Origin: Sphingomonas radiodurans
Lineage (GTDB): Bacteria; Pseudomonadota; Alphaproteobacteria; Sphingomonadales; Sphingomonadaceae
Direction of reading: 5' to 3'
NCBI RefSeq assembly: GCF_020866845.1
Contig: NZ_CP086594.1
Location: 868,001 to 932,000 of the forward strand
Length of the DNA: 64,000 bases
Shown in pieces: positions 20,663 through 28,240 of this stretch (position 1 is its first letter; the number at the start of each line of letters is the position of its first letter). Made by a program: the position numbers and the translations under genes. Below the pieces are notes generated by a model that was not told the origin of the DNA, did not search any database, and saw nothing but the letters and a program-made list of their open reading frames with translations.

Positions 20663-20929
20663 TCACACCATTCCGAGTGCTTCGAGATAGGTCGTCAGGA
20701 TCATTTCCTCCTCCTGATACTCCTCGCGCTTCTTCTTCCGGATCGACATGACCTTCTTCATCGTCTTCGGATCATAGCCACGGCTTTTCGCCTCGCCGAA
20801 CACGTCCTTGATGTCGTCTGCGATTCCCTTCTTCTCTTCCTCGAGCCGCTCGGCGCGCTCGATCAGCAGGCGGAGTTCGTCTGCCGCCACATGGCCGCCG
20901 CCCATGCCTTCACCGCGTTCTTCAGCCAT
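20663..20929 (-). CDS. gapR: DUF2312 / GapR-family nucleoid-associated protein
   Basis: GapR is an alphaproteobacterial DNA-binding protein that tracks overtwisted DNA and supports replication and topoisomerase action. This 88-residue protein keeps the family pattern: [21 protein letters not shown], then [25 protein letters not shown] and the C-terminal YLEALGM. An in-frame ATG at 20935 exists, but the AGGGG site is better placed for ATG 20929. It is convergent with the low-GC orphan (18-base gap). Confidence 0.9.
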   Translation of the reverse strand: MAEERGEGMGGGHVAADELRLLIERAERLEEEKKGIADDIKDVFGEAKSRGYDPKTMKKVMSIRKKKREEYQEEEMILTTYLEALGMV

Positions 20930-21065
20930 CGTCATACCCCTGTGATCATGAAGCGCCGCCCGTCCCGCGTCGCCGATGCGCGCGGGTGATGCGGTTAACC
21001 GTTTCGGTTGCGGCGGCGGCCTTATGGAAAGCCGCCGTCGCGATCAAACGCTATTCGCCCGATCG

Positions 21066-22385
21066 TTATTCGCCCAGCCGCTTCGCCACCGCACCGCGAT
21101 GCATCACGAAGCGCACCCGCTCGAGCTCGCGCACGTCGCCCAACGGTGACGCGTCGACTGCGATGATGTCGGCGGTCTTGCCCGGCTCGATGCTGCCGAT
21201 CGTATTGCCCTGCCCCAGCACCTCGGCGGCGGTCAGCGTCGCGCTGCGGATCGCCTCGGTCGGGCTCATGCCCACCTTGTCAACGAGCAAGGCGAACTCG
21301 GTGCCGTTCTCGCCATGCTTCGAGACGCCGCTGTCGGTGCCAAAGGCGAACTTCACGCCGGCCTTGTACGCGCGGCGGTGGCTTTCCTGCATCGCCGCCG
21401 CGGCAGCCTCCGCCTTGGGGATCACCGCCGGCGGGAGTGCGCCGGCGCGCGCCTGCGCCAGCGCGGCGACGGGCGCGATCTCGGTCGGCACCAGATAGGC
21501 GCCGGTCTTCTTGAACAAGGCGATCGTTTCGTCGTCGATAAAGCTGCCGTGCTCGATCGTATCGACTCCAGCGTTCAGCGCCGCCTTGGTCCCTTCCGCC
21601 GCGTGGCTGTGCGCCGCGACCTTGCGGCCGAGCCCGTGCGCCGTCTCGACGATCGCGCGCATTTCTTCGGGCGTAAAGGCGCGGCCGAGCCCGCCGGACA
21701 CGTTGGAGAGCACGCCGCCGGTCGCGGTGATCTTCACCACCTGCGCGCCAAGCCCGATCTGCCGCCGCGTCGCGCGGACGCAATCGGACGGGCCGTCGCA
21801 GGTGTTCTCGACGGTTGCGGCGACGGCATGAGCGTAAGGCTCGGCAAGGCCATTGAGCGGATCGCCGTGGCCGCCCGTCACCGAGATCGCGGTGCCCGCA
21901 TTGACGATCGTCGGCCCCTCGATATCACCGCGCTCCACTGCGTCGCGCAGCGCGCGGATGCTGCGCGGCTCACCACCGAGATCGCGCACGGTGGTGAACC
22001 CTGCCCGCAAAGTCGCGCGCGCATTGCCGGCGCCGTACATCACGTCGTCGGCCTGTTCGGTGTTGAGCGCGGTCAGCCGCGCACGCATCGGATCGCCGCC
22101 GATCCCCAGCAAATGGACGTGGAGGTCGATGAGCCCCGGCAGGACGAACTTGTCCTTGAGCTCGATCAGCTCGGCGCCAGCCTCTGGCGCGACGAAGCCA
22201 TCGCGCACCTCAGCGACCTTGCCGTCGCGCACGATGATCGTGCTGTTGGCACGCGGCGGCTGGCCGGCGCGAGCAAGCAGCGCGCCGGCGTGGATGTACG
22301 TGGTCTTGACGGCCGGGGCGGCCGTCTGCGCCAAGGCGGGCGTGCCCGCCGTCATCATCAAAGCGATTGCGATCGTTCTTGTCAT
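21066..22385 (-). CDS. Secreted metal-dependent amidohydrolase
   Basis: The 439-residue protein starts with a signal peptide ending AQTAAP. I chose ATG 22385 because it begins that peptide and follows a GGGGC site; the longer frame adds only non-conserved sequence. The zinc site HVH is in LIDLHVHLLGIGG, further metal ligands are in HSHAAEG and DTIEHGSF, and the last catalytic aspartate is in FGTDSGVSKHGENG. This matches the prolidase / Xaa-Pro and imidazolonepropionase-like branch of the amidohydrolase superfamily. Such enzymes act on dipeptides or N-acyl amino acids in the periplasm. The substrate cannot be told. Confidence 0.9.
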   Translation of the reverse strand: MTRTIAIALMMTAGTPALAQTAAPAVKTTYIHAGALLARAGQPPRANSTIIVRDGKVAEVRDGFVAPEAGAELIELKDKFVLPGLIDLHVHLLGIGGDPMRARLTALNTEQADDVMYGAGNARATLRAGFTTVRDLGGEPRSIRALRDAVERGDIEGPTIVNAGTAISVTGGHGDPLNGLAEPYAHAVAATVENTCDGPSDCVRATRRQIGLGAQVVKITATGGVLSNVSGGLGRAFTPEEMRAIVETAHGLGRKVAAHSHAAEGTKAALNAGVDTIEHGSFIDDETIALFKKTGAYLVPTEIAPVAALAQARAGALPPAVIPKAEAAAAAMQESHRRAYKAGVKFAFGTDSGVSKHGENGTEFALLVDKVGMSPTEAIRSATLTAAEVLGQGNTIGSIEPGKTADIIAVDASPLGDVRELERVRFVMHRGAVAKRLGE

Positions 22386-22460
22386 TGCTGCCCCGTTTCG
22401 TTCTTCGCGACGGGCGTAGGAGAAAACAGCGGCTTTCGACAAGCGTGATGCGCGCCAGAC

Positions 22461-22754
22461 TTACGCCGCGTTCTTCGCGACGCTTTCCTCCATTCGCCGC
22501 AGCTGTTCTGGCGTCGCTTCCGCCTGATGCTCCGCCTTCCACTGCGCATAGGGCATGCCGTAGATCGCCTCGCGCGCGGCGTCCTTCGACAATCCGCCGG
22601 CCTCGCCGATCCAGTCCGACAGGCAATTGCGGCAGAACCCGCTCAACCCCATCAGATCGACGTTCTGCGCATCGCTGCGATGGCGCAGATGCCGCACCAG
22701 CCGGCGGAACGCCGCCGCGGCCGCCGTGTCGTCGATCGCATCCAGGGGGTCCAT
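22461..22754 (-). CDS. DUF1244 family protein
   Basis: This small cytoplasmic helical protein of 97 residues has the family hallmark FRRLVRHLRHRSDAQNVDLMGLSGFCRNCLSDW, with a paired cysteine motif CRNC, and YGMPYAQWKAEHQ. The GGAG site fits ATG 22754 better than the ATG six bases earlier. DUF1244 proteins are widespread in proteobacteria, without established function. Confidence 0.88.
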   Translation of the reverse strand: MDPLDAIDDTAAAAAFRRLVRHLRHRSDAQNVDLMGLSGFCRNCLSDWIGEAGGLSKDAAREAIYGMPYAQWKAEHQAEATPEQLRRMEESVAKNAA

Positions 22755-22827
22755 GATCATGCTCCAAGGTTGATCGCCACGAGATAGGCGTTAGGGGCAG
22801 CCGCGGCAAAGCCGAGGAACGATTTCG

Positions 22828-24282
22828 ATGACCAGAGCGATCAGCCCCCGCAGCCGGAAGGTTCGCGTGCTCGCGACGCTAGGCCCGGCGAGCAATACTG
22901 CCGAGATGATTGCGACGCTGTACGAGGCCGGCGCGGATGCGTTTCGCGTCAACATGAGCCACGGCGATCAGGCGTCCAAGGTGGCGGTGATCCAGGCGAT
23001 CCGCAGCCTTGAGAAGAAGTTCGGCCGCCCCAGCACAATCCTCGCCGATCTGCAGGGCCCCAAGTTGCGCGTCGGCCAGTTCGCCGAGGGCCGGGTCATG
23101 CTGGAACTTGGCGCGACCTTCGTGCTCGATCGCGATCCGACGCCGGGCGATGCCACGCGCGTCGAACTGCCGCACCGCGAGATCTTCGAAGCGATAGAGC
23201 CCGGTGCGCGACTGCTGCTCGACGACGGCAAGCTGGTGCTGCGCGTGACGAGCCACGCCGCTGATCGGATCGTGACGCGCGTCGAGGTCGGCGGGGCGCT
23301 CAGCAACAACAAGGGCCTCAACGTCCCCGACGTCGTCGTGCCGATGGCGGCGCTGACCGAAAAGGACCGCTCGGATCTTGCGTTCGCGATCGACCAGGGC
23401 GTCGATTGGATCGCGCTGTCATTCGTCCAGCGCCCCGAGGATCTGGCCGAGGCGCGCAAGCTGATCGGTGGCAAGGCAGCGCTGCTCGCCAAGATCGAGA
23501 AGCCCGCCGCAATTGAGAGGCTGGAAGAGATCGTCGAGGCGTGCGACGGCGTGATGGTCGCGCGTGGCGACCTCGGCGTCGAATTGCCGCCCGAATCCGT
23601 GCCGCCGCTGCAGAAGCGAATTGTCGAAACCTCGCGCCGGCTCGGCCGCCCGGTGATCGTGGCGACGCAGATGCTTGAGTCGATGATCACGTCGCCCTCG
23701 CCGACGCGCGCCGAGGTTTCAGACGTCGCGACCGCGATCTACGACGGGGCGGATGCGATCATGCTCTCGGCAGAAAGCGCGGCGGGCGCCTGGCCGGTCG
23801 AGTCGGTGACGATGATGAACGCCATCGGCGAAGCGGTCGAGCGCGATCCGATGCATGGCGATCGCATCCGCTTCACCGTAACGCGGCCCGATCCCACCAC
23901 CGCCGACGCGCTGGCCGAAGCGGCGAAGAACATCGCTGCCACGGTATCGGCCAAGGCGATCATTTGCTTCACCACGTCCGGCTCGACTGCCCGGCGCATC
24001 GCGCGCGAGCGCCCGTCGGTGCCGCTGCTCGTCCTGACGCCGCGGCATGAAACCGCGCGCCGGCTCGGGCTCCTGTGGGGCACGCACGCGGTGCACACGC
24101 GCGACGTCGATTCCTTCGAGGACATGGTTGCCAAGGCCAAACGCATGGCGCTGCGCCACAAGATCGCCGGGGCTGGCGACAGCGTCGTCATCATGGCCGG
24201 CGTCCCGTTCCGCACGCCCGGCTCGACCAACGTGATCCACGTCGTGCGGATCGTCGGGGACGAGCTTAAGGGTTACGGGTGA
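22828..24282 (+). CDS. pyk: Pyruvate kinase
   Basis: This enzyme makes pyruvate and ATP from phosphoenolpyruvate in the last step of glycolysis. The 484-residue protein has RKVRVLATLGPAS at the N-terminus, ADLQGPKLRVG near residue 73, the active-site segment AKIEKPAAIERLEEI near 220, and the MVARGDLGVELP metal-binding loop. ATQMLESMITSPSPTRAEVSDVA is the classic pyruvate-kinase stretch. A GAGGAA site precedes the ATG. Its last ten bases overlap the end of the convergent PIN toxin gene. Confidence 0.97.
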   Translation: MTRAISPRSRKVRVLATLGPASNTAEMIATLYEAGADAFRVNMSHGDQASKVAVIQAIRSLEKKFGRPSTILADLQGPKLRVGQFAEGRVMLELGATFVLDRDPTPGDATRVELPHREIFEAIEPGARLLLDDGKLVLRVTSHAADRIVTRVEVGGALSNNKGLNVPDVVVPMAALTEKDRSDLAFAIDQGVDWIALSFVQRPEDLAEARKLIGGKAALLAKIEKPAAIERLEEIVEACDGVMVARGDLGVELPPESVPPLQKRIVETSRRLGRPVIVATQMLESMITSPSPTRAEVSDVATAIYDGADAIMLSAESAAGAWPVESVTMMNAIGEAVERDPMHGDRIRFTVTRPDPTTADALAEAAKNIAATVSAKAIICFTTSGSTARRIARERPSVPLLVLTPRHETARRLGLLWGTHAVHTRDVDSFEDMVAKAKRMALRHKIAGAGDSVVIMAGVPFRTPGSTNVIHVVRIVGDELKGYG

Positions 24283-24665
24283 TAGGCGAGCGGGTGCGCT
24301 GCAAGCTTGCCATCCCGAGTTAGCAAACGCGCACCGACATTGCCGGCATGCACAAGCAGCATCTCATCGAACGGATCGCCATGCGCCAGGTCCGATAACG
24401 GCTCGGCGGCACAAGCTTCCGGCGGCAGCGAAACCAGCGCGACGCCGTTTGCTAAAGCGAAGTCGATCACAGATCGCGGCGACACGTGCCAAACCCGATT
24501 CGAGCGTCGCGCGGCCAACCACTTCGCGCGTACTTCCCACACCGACACTGCCGACACGATCAACTCGCTGTCGGCCGCTCCGATGGCCGCCCGTTCGGTG
24601 GCATTCAGGCGGGCGGGCTCCGAAATCAACCAGACGACAACATGCGTGTCGAGCAACAGCTTCAT
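24273..24665 (-). CDS. PIN-domain ribonuclease toxin (VapC-like)
   Basis: The 130-residue protein starts MKLLLDTHVVVWLI, with the first catalytic aspartate at residue 6. The second acidic residue is in SAVSVWEVRAKW, and DLAHGDPFDEMLLVHA carries the distal acidic cluster. This is the COG3744-type PIN domain usual for Phd-partnered toxins. VapC toxins cleave RNA, often tRNA. The start overlaps the antitoxin stop by 4 bases. I use ATG 24665 because residues upstream of MKLLLD do not belong to the fold. Confidence 0.9.
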   Translation of the reverse strand: MKLLLDTHVVVWLISEPARLNATERAAIGAADSELIVSAVSVWEVRAKWLAARRSNRVWHVSPRSVIDFALANGVALVSLPPEACAAEPLSDLAHGDPFDEMLLVHAGNVGARLLTRDGKLAAHPLAYHP

Positions 24666-24955
24666 TGATCTTCGGGATCGATGATCGGATCCATCATGCC
24701 GTCGGTGGCACCCAGCGCATCGAAGTCGCTTAGCCACTGCGCGTCACTCGCTGGATCGATCGGAAGCTTGTCGAGTCCATTGGTGCGCCGCCAGCTTTCG
24801 AGGCGATCCCAGGAGAATGCGTTTACCGCTGCGGCAGGCGGGCCGATTTCAGCAACCGGCTTGCCGTTCTTGGTGATCGTCACCCGTTCGCCGCGCTCGG
24901 CCGCCGCCAAAGCGTGAGCGAATTGCGCGCGGGCTTCACGTACGGACATTTCCAT
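24662..24955 (-). CDS. Phd/YefM-family antitoxin
   Basis: The 97-residue protein has the Phd/YefM N-terminal fold: MSVREARAQFAHALAAAERGERVTITKNGKPVAEIGP. The acidic C-terminal half (DPASDAQWLSDFDALGATDG) would bind the PIN toxin. A GAGGAG site precedes ATG 24955, which favours this start over the one ten codons upstream. A palindrome lies directly upstream and is the likely autoregulatory operator. Confidence 0.9.
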   Translation of the reverse strand: MEMSVREARAQFAHALAAAERGERVTITKNGKPVAEIGPPAAAVNAFSWDRLESWRRTNGLDKLPIDPASDAQWLSDFDALGATDGMMDPIIDPEDQ

Positions 24956-24968
24956 GACGACGCTCCTC

Positions 24969-24985
24969 GTGTACGCCGTGTACAC
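24969..24985 (-). promoter_or_regulatory. Operator palindrome of the Phd/PIN toxin-antitoxin pair
   Basis: GTGTAC and GTACAC form 6-base arms around a 5-base centre (GCCGT), ending 14 bases upstream of the antitoxin ATG and just before its ribosome site. Antitoxins of this type repress their own promoter from such palindromes. Confidence 0.55.
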
Positions 24986-24997
24986 AATCGCCCCGTA

Positions 24998-25612
24998 TTA
25001 AGCAAGCACCCCGAACCGCGCCAGATCCGCGCGCAACGTTGCGGCGTCACTGAACGTCACCGCGTGCATCCCAATCGCCGCCGCGCCGTCGACATTGTCC
25101 TGACGGTCGTCGACGAACAGCGCCTGTTCCGGCGCCAGTCCGAACCGCTCCAGCGCCAGCCGGTAGATTGGCGCATGCGGCTTCACCAGCCGCTCGGCGC
25201 CCGACACGACGATGTCGCGAAAGCGATCGAACAGTGCGGCTTCCTGCGCGCGGAACGGCGCGAAGAACTCGTCACTAAAATTCGTGATCGCGAACAACGC
25301 CACACCCGCTTCGTCGAGCTCAGCCACCAGCTCGGGCATCCCCGCCACTGGACCTGGGATCTGCTCCGAAAAGCGCGGGCCCCAAGCAGCAATCAGGTGG
25401 GCATGCTTGGGAAAGCGCGCCGACAACTCCGCCGACGTTTCTGCGAACGGCCGACCGGCATCGTGCTGGAAATGCCATTCGCGCGAACAAATGTCGCGCA
25501 GGAATACGTCAAGGGCCTCATCGTCGTCGATGAGGCGCCGGTAGAGGATCCGTGGATCCCAATCATACAGGACGTTGCCGATGTCGAAGACAACGGCAAT
25601 CGGCCGCTTCAA
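24998..25612 (-). CDS. HAD-family phosphatase (YihX-like)
   Basis: The 204-residue protein carries haloacid dehalogenase motif I as FDIGNVLYDWDP (nucleophile Asp10), motif II as ITNFSDEF, a conserved lysine in VKPHAPIYRLALE, and motif IV as FVDDRQDN. This pattern is that of the YihX / glucose-1-phosphatase-like branch. It begins with TTG, two bases after the rpmJ stop codon, so translation is probably coupled to ribosomal protein L36. Substrate unknown. Confidence 0.88.
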   Translation of the reverse strand: MKRPIAVVFDIGNVLYDWDPRILYRRLIDDDEALDVFLRDICSREWHFQHDAGRPFAETSAELSARFPKHAHLIAAWGPRFSEQIPGPVAGMPELVAELDEAGVALFAITNFSDEFFAPFRAQEAALFDRFRDIVVSGAERLVKPHAPIYRLALERFGLAPEQALFVDDRQDNVDGAAAIGMHAVTFSDAATLRADLARFGVLA

Positions 25613-25614
25613 GA

Positions 25615-25740
25615 TCAGCCCTGGCGGGCCTTGAAACGACGGTTCGTCTTGTTGATGACATAGGTGCGCCCGCGACGACGGATGACGCGATTGTCGCGGT
25701 GACGGCCCTTGAGCGACTTGAGGCTATTGCGGATCTTCAT
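25615..25740 (-). CDS. rpmJ: 50S ribosomal protein L36
   Basis: The 41-residue product starts [18 protein letters not shown] and ends [10 protein letters not shown]. It is the basic, cysteine-free form of L36, which lacks the zinc knuckle of the standard protein and is usual in alphaproteobacteria. It is followed after two bases by the HAD phosphatase gene. Confidence 0.95.
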   Translation of the reverse strand: MKIRNSLKSLKGRHRDNRVIRRRGRTYVINKTNRRFKARQG

Positions 25741-25783
25741 GGCGGATTCGCTTCTTCAATTATGCGTGATCGGAAAGCGTGCG

Positions 25784-25812
25784 CGCCTAGGGGTAGCCCC
25801 CTTGCAAGTCAA
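25784..25812 (-). promoter_or_regulatory. Possible promoter for rpmJ
   Basis: On the minus strand, TTGACT (25812-25807) and TAGGCG (25789-25784) are 17 bases apart. The -35 box is good and the -10 box poor. Transcription would begin about 35-40 bases before the rpmJ ATG. Confidence 0.35.
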
Positions 25813-25871
25813 GCCGGAGCCGGCGACGAAGCGGTGCGTTGTAACGGCGCAATGGTAAGGGGAGAACGGGT

Positions 25872-26471
25872 ATGCGCAGCGTAATGATGGTCATCGGCAT
25901 GGCAGCGGCACTGGCCGGCTGCGCAACTGGCCCGACGCGCTTCCCGGTGCAGACGACGCGCTTTCACTTCAACGCGATGACCAATCGCGGCACGATCGCG
26001 GTCGAGCCGCTGCCCGGCGCCGGGCCTGCGAGCATCGAGTACAAGACCTATGCCGCTGCGGTGCAAAGCGAATTGTTGCGGCTCGGCTATGCCAATCCCG
26101 CCCCTGGCGCGACGCCGCAGTTCCTCGCCACCGTCGCGTTTACACGCGCGCCGCGGCCGCTGCCGCCGCGCCGCTCGCCTGTCTCGATCGGCATCGGTGG
26201 CGGTGGAATCAGCGGCGGGCGTGGTGGCGGCGTCGGGCTGGGCGGCGGGGTGAGCTTCCCGGTCGGCGGCTCGGGCGGTCGTGAAGGGATCGTCACCGAA
26301 CTGTCGGTGCGGATCCGCCAGGGGCCGGACGCGGTGTGGGAAGGCCAGGCGCAATCGCTGACCGACGCCGGCGCGCCCGACGCCGATGCGGCGGCGATCG
26401 CGGAGCGGCTCGCGCGTGCCTTGTTCGCCGGCTTCCCCGGCGAGAGCGGGCGCACTATCGAGGTGCCATGA
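25872..26471 (+). CDS. DUF4136-like lipoprotein
   Basis: The 199-residue protein has a lipoprotein signal with lipobox LAGC, acylated cysteine near residue 17. After it comes FPVQTTRFHF ... GTIAVEP ... YKTYAAAVQSELLRLGY, the DUF4136 pattern of small outer-membrane lipoproteins. A glycine-rich stretch (IGGGGISGGRGGGVGLGGG) fills residues 108-135, and the C-terminal part is a conserved strand-helix unit. The ATGA overlap with the carboxypeptidase gene suggests joint expression. Role unknown. Confidence 0.82.
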   Translation: MRSVMMVIGMAAALAGCATGPTRFPVQTTRFHFNAMTNRGTIAVEPLPGAGPASIEYKTYAAAVQSELLRLGYANPAPGATPQFLATVAFTRAPRPLPPRRSPVSIGIGGGGISGGRGGGVGLGGGVSFPVGGSGGREGIVTELSVRIRQGPDAVWEGQAQSLTDAGAPDADAAAIAERLARALFAGFPGESGRTIEVP

Positions 26472-27577
26472 ACCTCAGCATCAACGCCGCCTTCGACAGC
26501 GGCAACATCCGCCTACTCGCGATCGACGGCGACCGCATCGACCTGGAGATCGTCAAGGACCACCAGTCCGACTTCTTCCAATGGTTCTACTTCCGCGTCG
26601 CCGGCGCTGCCGGCCGGCAATTGACCTTTCGGATCGTCAACTCTGGCGGCTCGGCGTATCCGTTCGGCTGGCCCGGCTATCGCACCCGCGCCTCGACCGA
26701 CCGGCGGTCGTGGCGGATGATCGACACGCGCTACGCCGATGGCGTGCTCGAATTCGACTGGTCGGCCGAAGCCCCGATTGCATGGTTCGCCTATTTCGCA
26801 CCCTATACGATGGAGCAGCACGCCGACCTAATCGCGCGCATCGCAGCGCGGCCGGGGGTGACGCATCGCGAACTCGGTACCACGCTCGATGGCCAGCCGA
26901 TCGACTATTTCCGCATCGGCTCGGGCCCGAAGCAGGTGTGGCTCTACGCACGCCAACACCCCGGTGAATCGATGGCCGAATATTGGATGGACGGCGCGCT
27001 CGACTGGCTAACGAGCCCCGCCGCGGCGCCATTGCTCGAGGCGGCGACGGTGCATGTCGTGCCCAACATGAACCCGGACGGCACGCGCCGCGGGCACCTG
27101 CGCACGAACGCTGCCGGCGTGAACCTCAACCGCGAGTGGCACGCGCCCGCGTTGGACCGCAGCCCCGAAGTGCTTCACGTGCTCGCCGCGATGGATGAAA
27201 GCGGCGTCGACTTTGCGCTCGACGTTCACGGCGACGAGGCGATCGCAGCGAACTTCATCGCCGGCTTCGAAGGCATCCCCTCGCTCCGCCCCGAGCAGAG
27301 CGCCGCGTTCACCGAATTCGGCCGCCGGCTGGAGGCGCATACGCCCAATTTCCAGACCAAGCTCGGCTATGGCACCACTGCGCCGGGCCGCGCGAACCTC
27401 TCGATGTCGACCAACCAGCTTGCCGAACGGTTCGGCGCGGTCAGCGTGACGCTGGAAATGCCGTTCAAGGATCACGACGCGAACCCCGATCCGATCCACG
27501 GCTGGTCGCCCGAGCGCTCGGCAAAGCTCGGCGTGTCGTGCCTCGAAGTACTGACCGGGATGATCGGAGAGCTTTGA
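26468..27577 (+). CDS. M14-family cytosolic carboxypeptidase
   Basis: The 369-residue protein has an N-terminal beta domain of about 120 residues (SDFFQWFYFRVAG), as in Nna1-type cytosolic carboxypeptidases. A zinc carboxypeptidase domain follows. Zinc ligands are in ARQHPGESMAEYW (HxxE, near 164-167) and in ALDVHGDE near 254. NPDGTRRGHLRTNAAGVNLNREW is the substrate arginine region, and the catalytic glutamate is in TLEMPFKDH. There is no signal peptide. It overlaps the lipoprotein gene upstream and the acetyltransferase gene downstream. Family members remove C-terminal acidic residues; the bacterial substrate is unknown. Confidence 0.92.
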   Translation: MNLSINAAFDSGNIRLLAIDGDRIDLEIVKDHQSDFFQWFYFRVAGAAGRQLTFRIVNSGGSAYPFGWPGYRTRASTDRRSWRMIDTRYADGVLEFDWSAEAPIAWFAYFAPYTMEQHADLIARIAARPGVTHRELGTTLDGQPIDYFRIGSGPKQVWLYARQHPGESMAEYWMDGALDWLTSPAAAPLLEAATVHVVPNMNPDGTRRGHLRTNAAGVNLNREWHAPALDRSPEVLHVLAAMDESGVDFALDVHGDEAIAANFIAGFEGIPSLRPEQSAAFTEFGRRLEAHTPNFQTKLGYGTTAPGRANLSMSTNQLAERFGAVSVTLEMPFKDHDANPDPIHGWSPERSAKLGVSCLEVLTGMIGEL

Positions 27578-28032
27578 TGGAGTTGCGCGAAGGTGGACTG
27601 GACGATCCCCGCGTGATCGCCCTGATCGCGCACCATCTCGCGGAGGCGCGCGGATCGACGCCGCAGGACAATGCACATGCGATGGGCACCGAGGCGCTTC
27701 GCCATCCCGACATCAGCTTCTGGGCAGCATGGGAAGGCGAGGCGCTGCTCGGCGTCGCCGCGCTGCGCCAGCTGTCGCTAAACCACGGCGAAATCAAATC
27801 GATGCGCACTGCCCCTGAGCATGTGCGTCGCGGCGTCGCCCGCGCGCTGCTTGCGCACCTCATCGCGCTCGCCCGCACCCGCGGCTATTCGCGCGTCAGC
27901 CTGGAAACGGGAACGGCGCTGATGTTCGACGCGGCGAACCGGATGTACGAGGCGGTCGGCTTCGTCGATGGTCCGGCGTTCGGCGGCTATCCCGAAAGCC
28001 CGCACAATCGCTTCATGACGCTGGCGTTGTAG
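27577..28032 (+). CDS. GNAT-family N-acetyltransferase
   Basis: The 151-residue protein has the GNAT core: a strand with EIKSMRTAPEHVRRGVARALLAHLIALARTRGY, which contains the acetyl-CoA loop V-R-R-G-V-A, then RVSLETG and the terminal YEAVGFVDGPAFGGY. It resembles the PhnO/YjaB-type small acetyltransferases. The start ATG overlaps the carboxypeptidase stop as TGATG, with GGAGA upstream. Substrate unknown. Confidence 0.88.
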   Translation: MELREGGLDDPRVIALIAHHLAEARGSTPQDNAHAMGTEALRHPDISFWAAWEGEALLGVAALRQLSLNHGEIKSMRTAPEHVRRGVARALLAHLIALARTRGYSRVSLETGTALMFDAANRMYEAVGFVDGPAFGGYPESPHNRFMTLAL

Positions 28033-28094
28033 GTTCATTTGGCTACCGGCGCGGCAATGCGCCTTCGCCTCGGCTGACTTGCAATTCGGCGCAA

Positions 28095-28222
28095 CCGCGG
28101 CCAGTAGGCGCGGCATCCACAAGGACCCGGTGCAATTCCGGGTGGCTATCCCGGCCGCCGATCCGCCGGGCAACCTCCACATGTCATCAATGATGAAACC
28201 CGTTCGCGGGGGCGGCATGTGG
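28095..28222 (+). ncRNA. Structured leader RNA upstream of the SulP gene (sul1-like candidate)
   Basis: Five hairpins can be drawn here. CCGCG 28095-28099 pairs with CGCGG 28109-28113. ACCCGG 28125-28130 pairs with CCGGGT 28138-28143. CCCGGC 28150-28155 pairs with GCCGGG 28165-28170. Then CCACATG 28177-28183 pairs with CATGTGG 28216-28222, enclosing TCATC-AAT-GATGA (28184-28196) and a UUCG tetraloop hairpin CCCG-TTCG-CGGG (28199-28210). The last three helices make a compact three-way junction ending 18 bases before the transporter ATG. Alphaproteobacteria carry the sul1 motif, a predicted cis-regulatory RNA upstream of sulfate-transporter genes. Position and stable tetraloop fit, but I have not matched the consensus. 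Confidence 0.5.
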
Positions 28223-28240
28223 TGTGTTCACGGCAGATCA

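Noticed and set aside
28079..28240. Longer SulP reading frame
   Set aside because: The added residues are not transporter-like and the DNA folds into strong hairpins, so ATG 28241 is preferred. The choice is not certain.
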